Positions 36,690-64,000 of a DNA stretch of 64,000 bases are shown piece after piece. Below the pieces are notes generated by a model. It ran no database searches. It was not told where the DNA came from and saw only the letters and a program-made list of their open reading frames with translations. The stretch is from NCBI GenBank assembly GCA_947623455.1, contig OX392541.1:10048719-10112718 (forward strand), in the 5' to 3' direction. This DNA is from Mimachlamys varia. Lineage: Eukaryota; Mollusca; Bivalvia; Pectinida; Pectinidae. Position 1 is the first letter of the stretch; every line of letters starts with the position of its first letter. A program made the position numbers and the translations under genes.

Positions 36690-37680
36690 CCTCAGTAAAT
36701 ACACAGTACACCTAAGTGAATTGTACCTACTGCAAATTCACAGAAGTGAATTGTACCTACTGTGAATTCACAGAATACCTAAGTGAATTGTACCTACTAT
36801 AAATTCACAGAATACCTTAGTGAAATGTACCTACTGCGAATTCACAGAAGTGAATTGTACCTACTGTTAATTCACAGAAGTGAATTGTACCTACTATAAA
36901 TTCACAGAATACCTTAGTGAATTGTACCTACTGCGAATTCACAGAAGTGAATTGTACCTACTGCGAATTCACAGAAGTGAATTGTTCCTACTGTAAATTC
37001 ACAGAAGTGAATTGTACCTACTGTAAATTCACAGAAGTGAATTGTACCTTCTGTAAATTCACAGAATACCTTAATGAATTGTACCTACTGCAAATTCACA
37101 GAAGTGAATTGTACCTACTACAAATTCACAAATACCTCAGTGAATTGAACCTTCTGTAAATTCACAGAATACCTTAGTGAATTGTACCTACTGTAAATTC
37201 ACAGAAGTGAATTGTACCTACTGTAAATTCACAGAATACCTCAGTGAATTGTACCTACTACAAATTCACAGAATACCTCAGTGAATTGTACCTACTACAA
37301 ATTCACAGAATACCTCAGTGAATTGTACCTACTACAAATTCGCAGAATACCTCAGTGAACTGTACATGTACCTACTGCAAATTCACAGAAGTGAATTGTA
37401 CCTACTGCAAATTCACAGAATACCTCAGTGAATTGTACCTACTACAAATTCATAGAATACCTTAGTGAATTGTACCTACTACAAATTCACAGTATACCTT
37501 AGTGAATTGTACCTACTGCAAATTCACAGAATACCTTAGTGAATTGTACCTACTACAAATTCACAGAATACCTTAGTGAATTGTACCTACTGCAAATTCA
37601 CAGAATACCTCAGTGAATTGCACCTACCTACTTGAGTGAAATGTACCTACTGCAAATTCACAGTATACCTCAGTTAAAAA
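36690..37680 (+). repeat. 30/37-bp alternating tandem array (about 29 units)
   Basis: A core tgaattgtacctactgcaaa ttcacagaa is followed either by g (30-bp unit) or by taccttag/tacctcag (37-bp unit). Long and short units alternate irregularly, the short ones being grouped at 36.84-37.05 kb. Decayed units continue to about 37.8 kb. Confidence 0.95.
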
Positions 37681-37799
37681 TGCACCTACAATTCACAGTG
37701 AATTGAATTCATGGCAAAGTCACAGCATACCTTAACAGATTGAACTCATTACAAATCCACAGTACACATACTCAGTGAATTGTTCCCACCAAAAATCAG

Positions 37800-38455
37800 A
37801 AGATTTTTCCAACAATAAAGTAGAATGTATACCCTTGAGAAATTCACAGAACATATCTAACCAGAATGTACCCAAAAAAGATTGTCGCCACGACAAATCA
37901 AATTGTACCAATGCCAAAGTTGTGATTACCCAAGACAAGGCTGAATGTAACCATGGGATTTCCATATCTCACAAATATTTCGTGTAACATTTACACAATT
38001 TGACAAACTTCTTTTTAAGTAGTTCAGCAAACCTACTCAAGAAGTTTTTGCATATAAAACTGATTTAATTTATAACTTGTATTATCAACATCAGCATTTA
38101 AGATGCAGCTGCGTCCAATCTAGCATTACCTATATTTAGTTGCATGGTCTGATATTCTATTAATTAAGCAGATAAATAAAGCTAAATTTAATATAGCTTT
38201 TGTAAATTAAACTTTCAGTTATTTTAAGTTATTGATAATGATAATGATGATTGATAACTATCTTAAGCTCTATTCAATAGATTTTCATCAATTTACATAA
38301 TATACTTAGTGGTGCCTGTCTTTGCACTTTATGCAGAGTCCTGGGTCTATTTATTGACTCTGACCTGTTACAATACAGAATCTGTAAGAAACTATCAATT
38401 GAGTCTGTTTGACTCAAAAGAGAAAGAGGCAATAAGGGAAGTTACTTATAACATC
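37800..38455. other. Unassigned DNA
   Basis: Begins with decayed copies of the preceding array, then AT-rich sequence without features. Confidence 0.5.
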
Positions 38456-38479
38456 AAAGGTAATAATACACTATCAACA

Positions 38480-38628
38480 GAGTCTGTTACTTGGAGCAGG
38501 AAACTCAAATCAAAGCCGGTTATCCCACTCTTTATGGAGTCTGTTGCTCACAGCAGGAAACTCAAATCAAAACCGGTTACCCCACTCTTTATGGAGTCTG
38601 TTGCTCACAGCAGGAAACTCAAATCCTA
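38480..38628 (+). repeat. 57-bp tandem repeat (2.6 units)
   Basis: The unit is gagtctgttgctcacagcag, gaaactcaaatcaaaaccgg and ttaccccactctttatg. Confidence 0.9.
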
Positions 38629-38639
38629 GCAGATTAAGC

Positions 38640-38945
38640 AGTATTTCAACGAGAATTTCAGCAGTATTTTAGTTAAGACTTTCAGCAGTATCCCAGCGAG
38701 ACTTTCAGCAGTATCTCAGTGAGACTTTCAGCAGTATCTCAGCAAGACTTTCAGCAGTATCTCAGCGAGACTTTCAGCAGTATCTCAGCGAGACTTTCAG
38801 CAGTATTTCAGCAAGACTTTCAGCAGTATCTCAGGGAGACTTTCGCAGTATCTCAGCGAGACTTTCAGCAGTATTTCAGCAAGACTTTCAGCAGTATCTC
38901 AGGGAGACTTTTAGCAGTATTTCAGCAAGACTTTCAGCAGTATCT
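38640..38945 (+). repeat. 23-bp tandem array (13 units)
   Basis: The unit is cagtatctcagcgagacttt cag, with aagac/gagac and tttcag/ctcag variants. It lies 70 bases beyond the donor of PSMD1 exon w16, so it is within the following PSMD1 intron. Confidence 0.95.
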
Positions 38946-39013
38946 TAGTGATACCCTGGTCTACCTGAAGTCACAATATTTCTGTTGATTGACATAAACA
39001 AAAAAACACTGAC

Positions 39014-63331
<24,318 letters not shown>

Positions 63332-63507
63332 CTACAAAGTAAAATTTCAATAATTGAAAACATTGAAACAAAACAACTGTAGCAAAGCTCGCCCCAGATA
63401 CCTCCACTGACAAGGTGAATCAGTTGGTAGGAGTGACGATATACAATATAGTGGCCCCGAATCTAATCCTGGTTAGGCTATGTTGATTTTTACAATCGGA
63501 ACACTAT

Positions 63508-63595
63508 TAACACATTAACCCCTCAAGACAAGTTTGAACTCTTCAAATTCAAAGTCTGGAATAGTTCATTATGAAATTTCAGGGGTGAATGAGTA
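63508..63595. mobile_element. Small palindromic TA-flanked MITE (copy 8)
   Basis: acattaacccctcaagacaa at the left and tttcaggggtgaatgagta at the right. It lies upstream of exon w1, in the intron that leads out of the window. Confidence 0.7.
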
Positions 63596-64000
63596 AACAT
63601 TTTATTTACTTCATCTCTATTACTTTTCAAGCTAATTTTTTTTTCGTTCAAAAAAAAAAAGTTTATGAAAGCTATTGAAGCCATGACAGGATATGATTTT
63701 GGTTTTTGGCAGAAATATGGGATCCTTGAATGTTAGACATTATGGCAGTAAAATAAGTTTGACACTCATTTAATAACATAACTTGCTTATTTTACTACAT
63801 CTTCAAACAGTGTCATAAATATGGTATTACATCGTGTAATAACACTATTGTGATGTAATAAAAATATGACATTTTTTATGACATCACATGATTGTCTCAG
63901 TAGTCGTGCAATAATGAAAATTTTACCATCGGACTATAAATTTGCCTGTCTTATAAGAAAATAAATTAGAGAGTTTTGGTGTGGTTTATCATCATGAATA

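Overview
The window looks like nuclear DNA of a lophotrochozoan animal, most likely a bivalve mollusc. It is AT-rich, has no prokaryotic-style gene packing, and its one recognisable gene is split by GT-AG introns. The intergenic and intronic DNA is full of tandem arrays, tRNA-derived SINEs and short inverted-repeat transposons (MITEs) of kinds common in bivalve genomes. The phylum call is inference from the repeats; the species cannot be named from sequence alone.

The gene is PSMD1 (Rpn2), the large proteasome/cyclosome-repeat scaffold of the 26S proteasome base, on the minus strand. Sixteen internal exons were traced by eye between 63,331 and 39,014. Intron phases fit at every junction, every junction is GT-AG, and about 526 codons are covered, roughly human residues 102 to 630. 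The first ~100 residues must lie beyond base 64,000. The last ~320 residues (end of the PC-repeat toroid and the C-terminal tail) were not found below base 39,014, although 39 kb of sequence remains there. Introns between 47 and 63 kb run from about 0.3 to 1.7 kb; the next is 8.3 kb, and the one after it exceeds 39 kb unless an exon was missed.

Layout. 1-8 kb: AT-rich DNA with several MITEs and one coding-like but broken minus-strand segment (about 4.8-5.19 kb). 7.86-9.88 kb: a SINE-like element whose near-3' segment has grown into about 30 copies of a 51-bp unit, followed by an unidentified coding-like minus-strand segment at 9.94-10.11 kb. 10-24 kb: mostly unassigned DNA, a 42-bp array at 13.44-14.07 kb, MITEs, and two long hairpin elements (18.1 and 22.5-23.1 kb). 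24.1-28.05 kb: four arrays almost head to tail (68-bp with an 8-unit higher-order repeat, a poly-C interruption, 29-bp, and ~110-bp). 28-39 kb: unassigned DNA with 21-, ~85-, 60-, 30/37-, 57- and 23-bp arrays. 39-47.3 kb: the 8.3-kb PSMD1 intron, holding two TTAA-flanked MITEs (one nested in another MITE), a 1.1-kb hairpin-ended element, a 38-bp array and a tandem array of tRNA-like units carrying Pol III A and B boxes. 47.3-63.3 kb: the exon-dense part of PSMD1, with transposons or arrays in most introns.

The most interesting observation is a 51-bp minisatellite in the PSMD1 intron at 55.76-56.34 kb. Its unit looks like a copy of the 3' end of the adjacent exon together with its 5' splice site, so the true donor is followed by eleven donor-like copies, eight of which keep the GT. 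More generally, several arrays here seem to have grown from recognisable parents (an exon/donor junction, a SINE tail, tRNA-like SINE heads).
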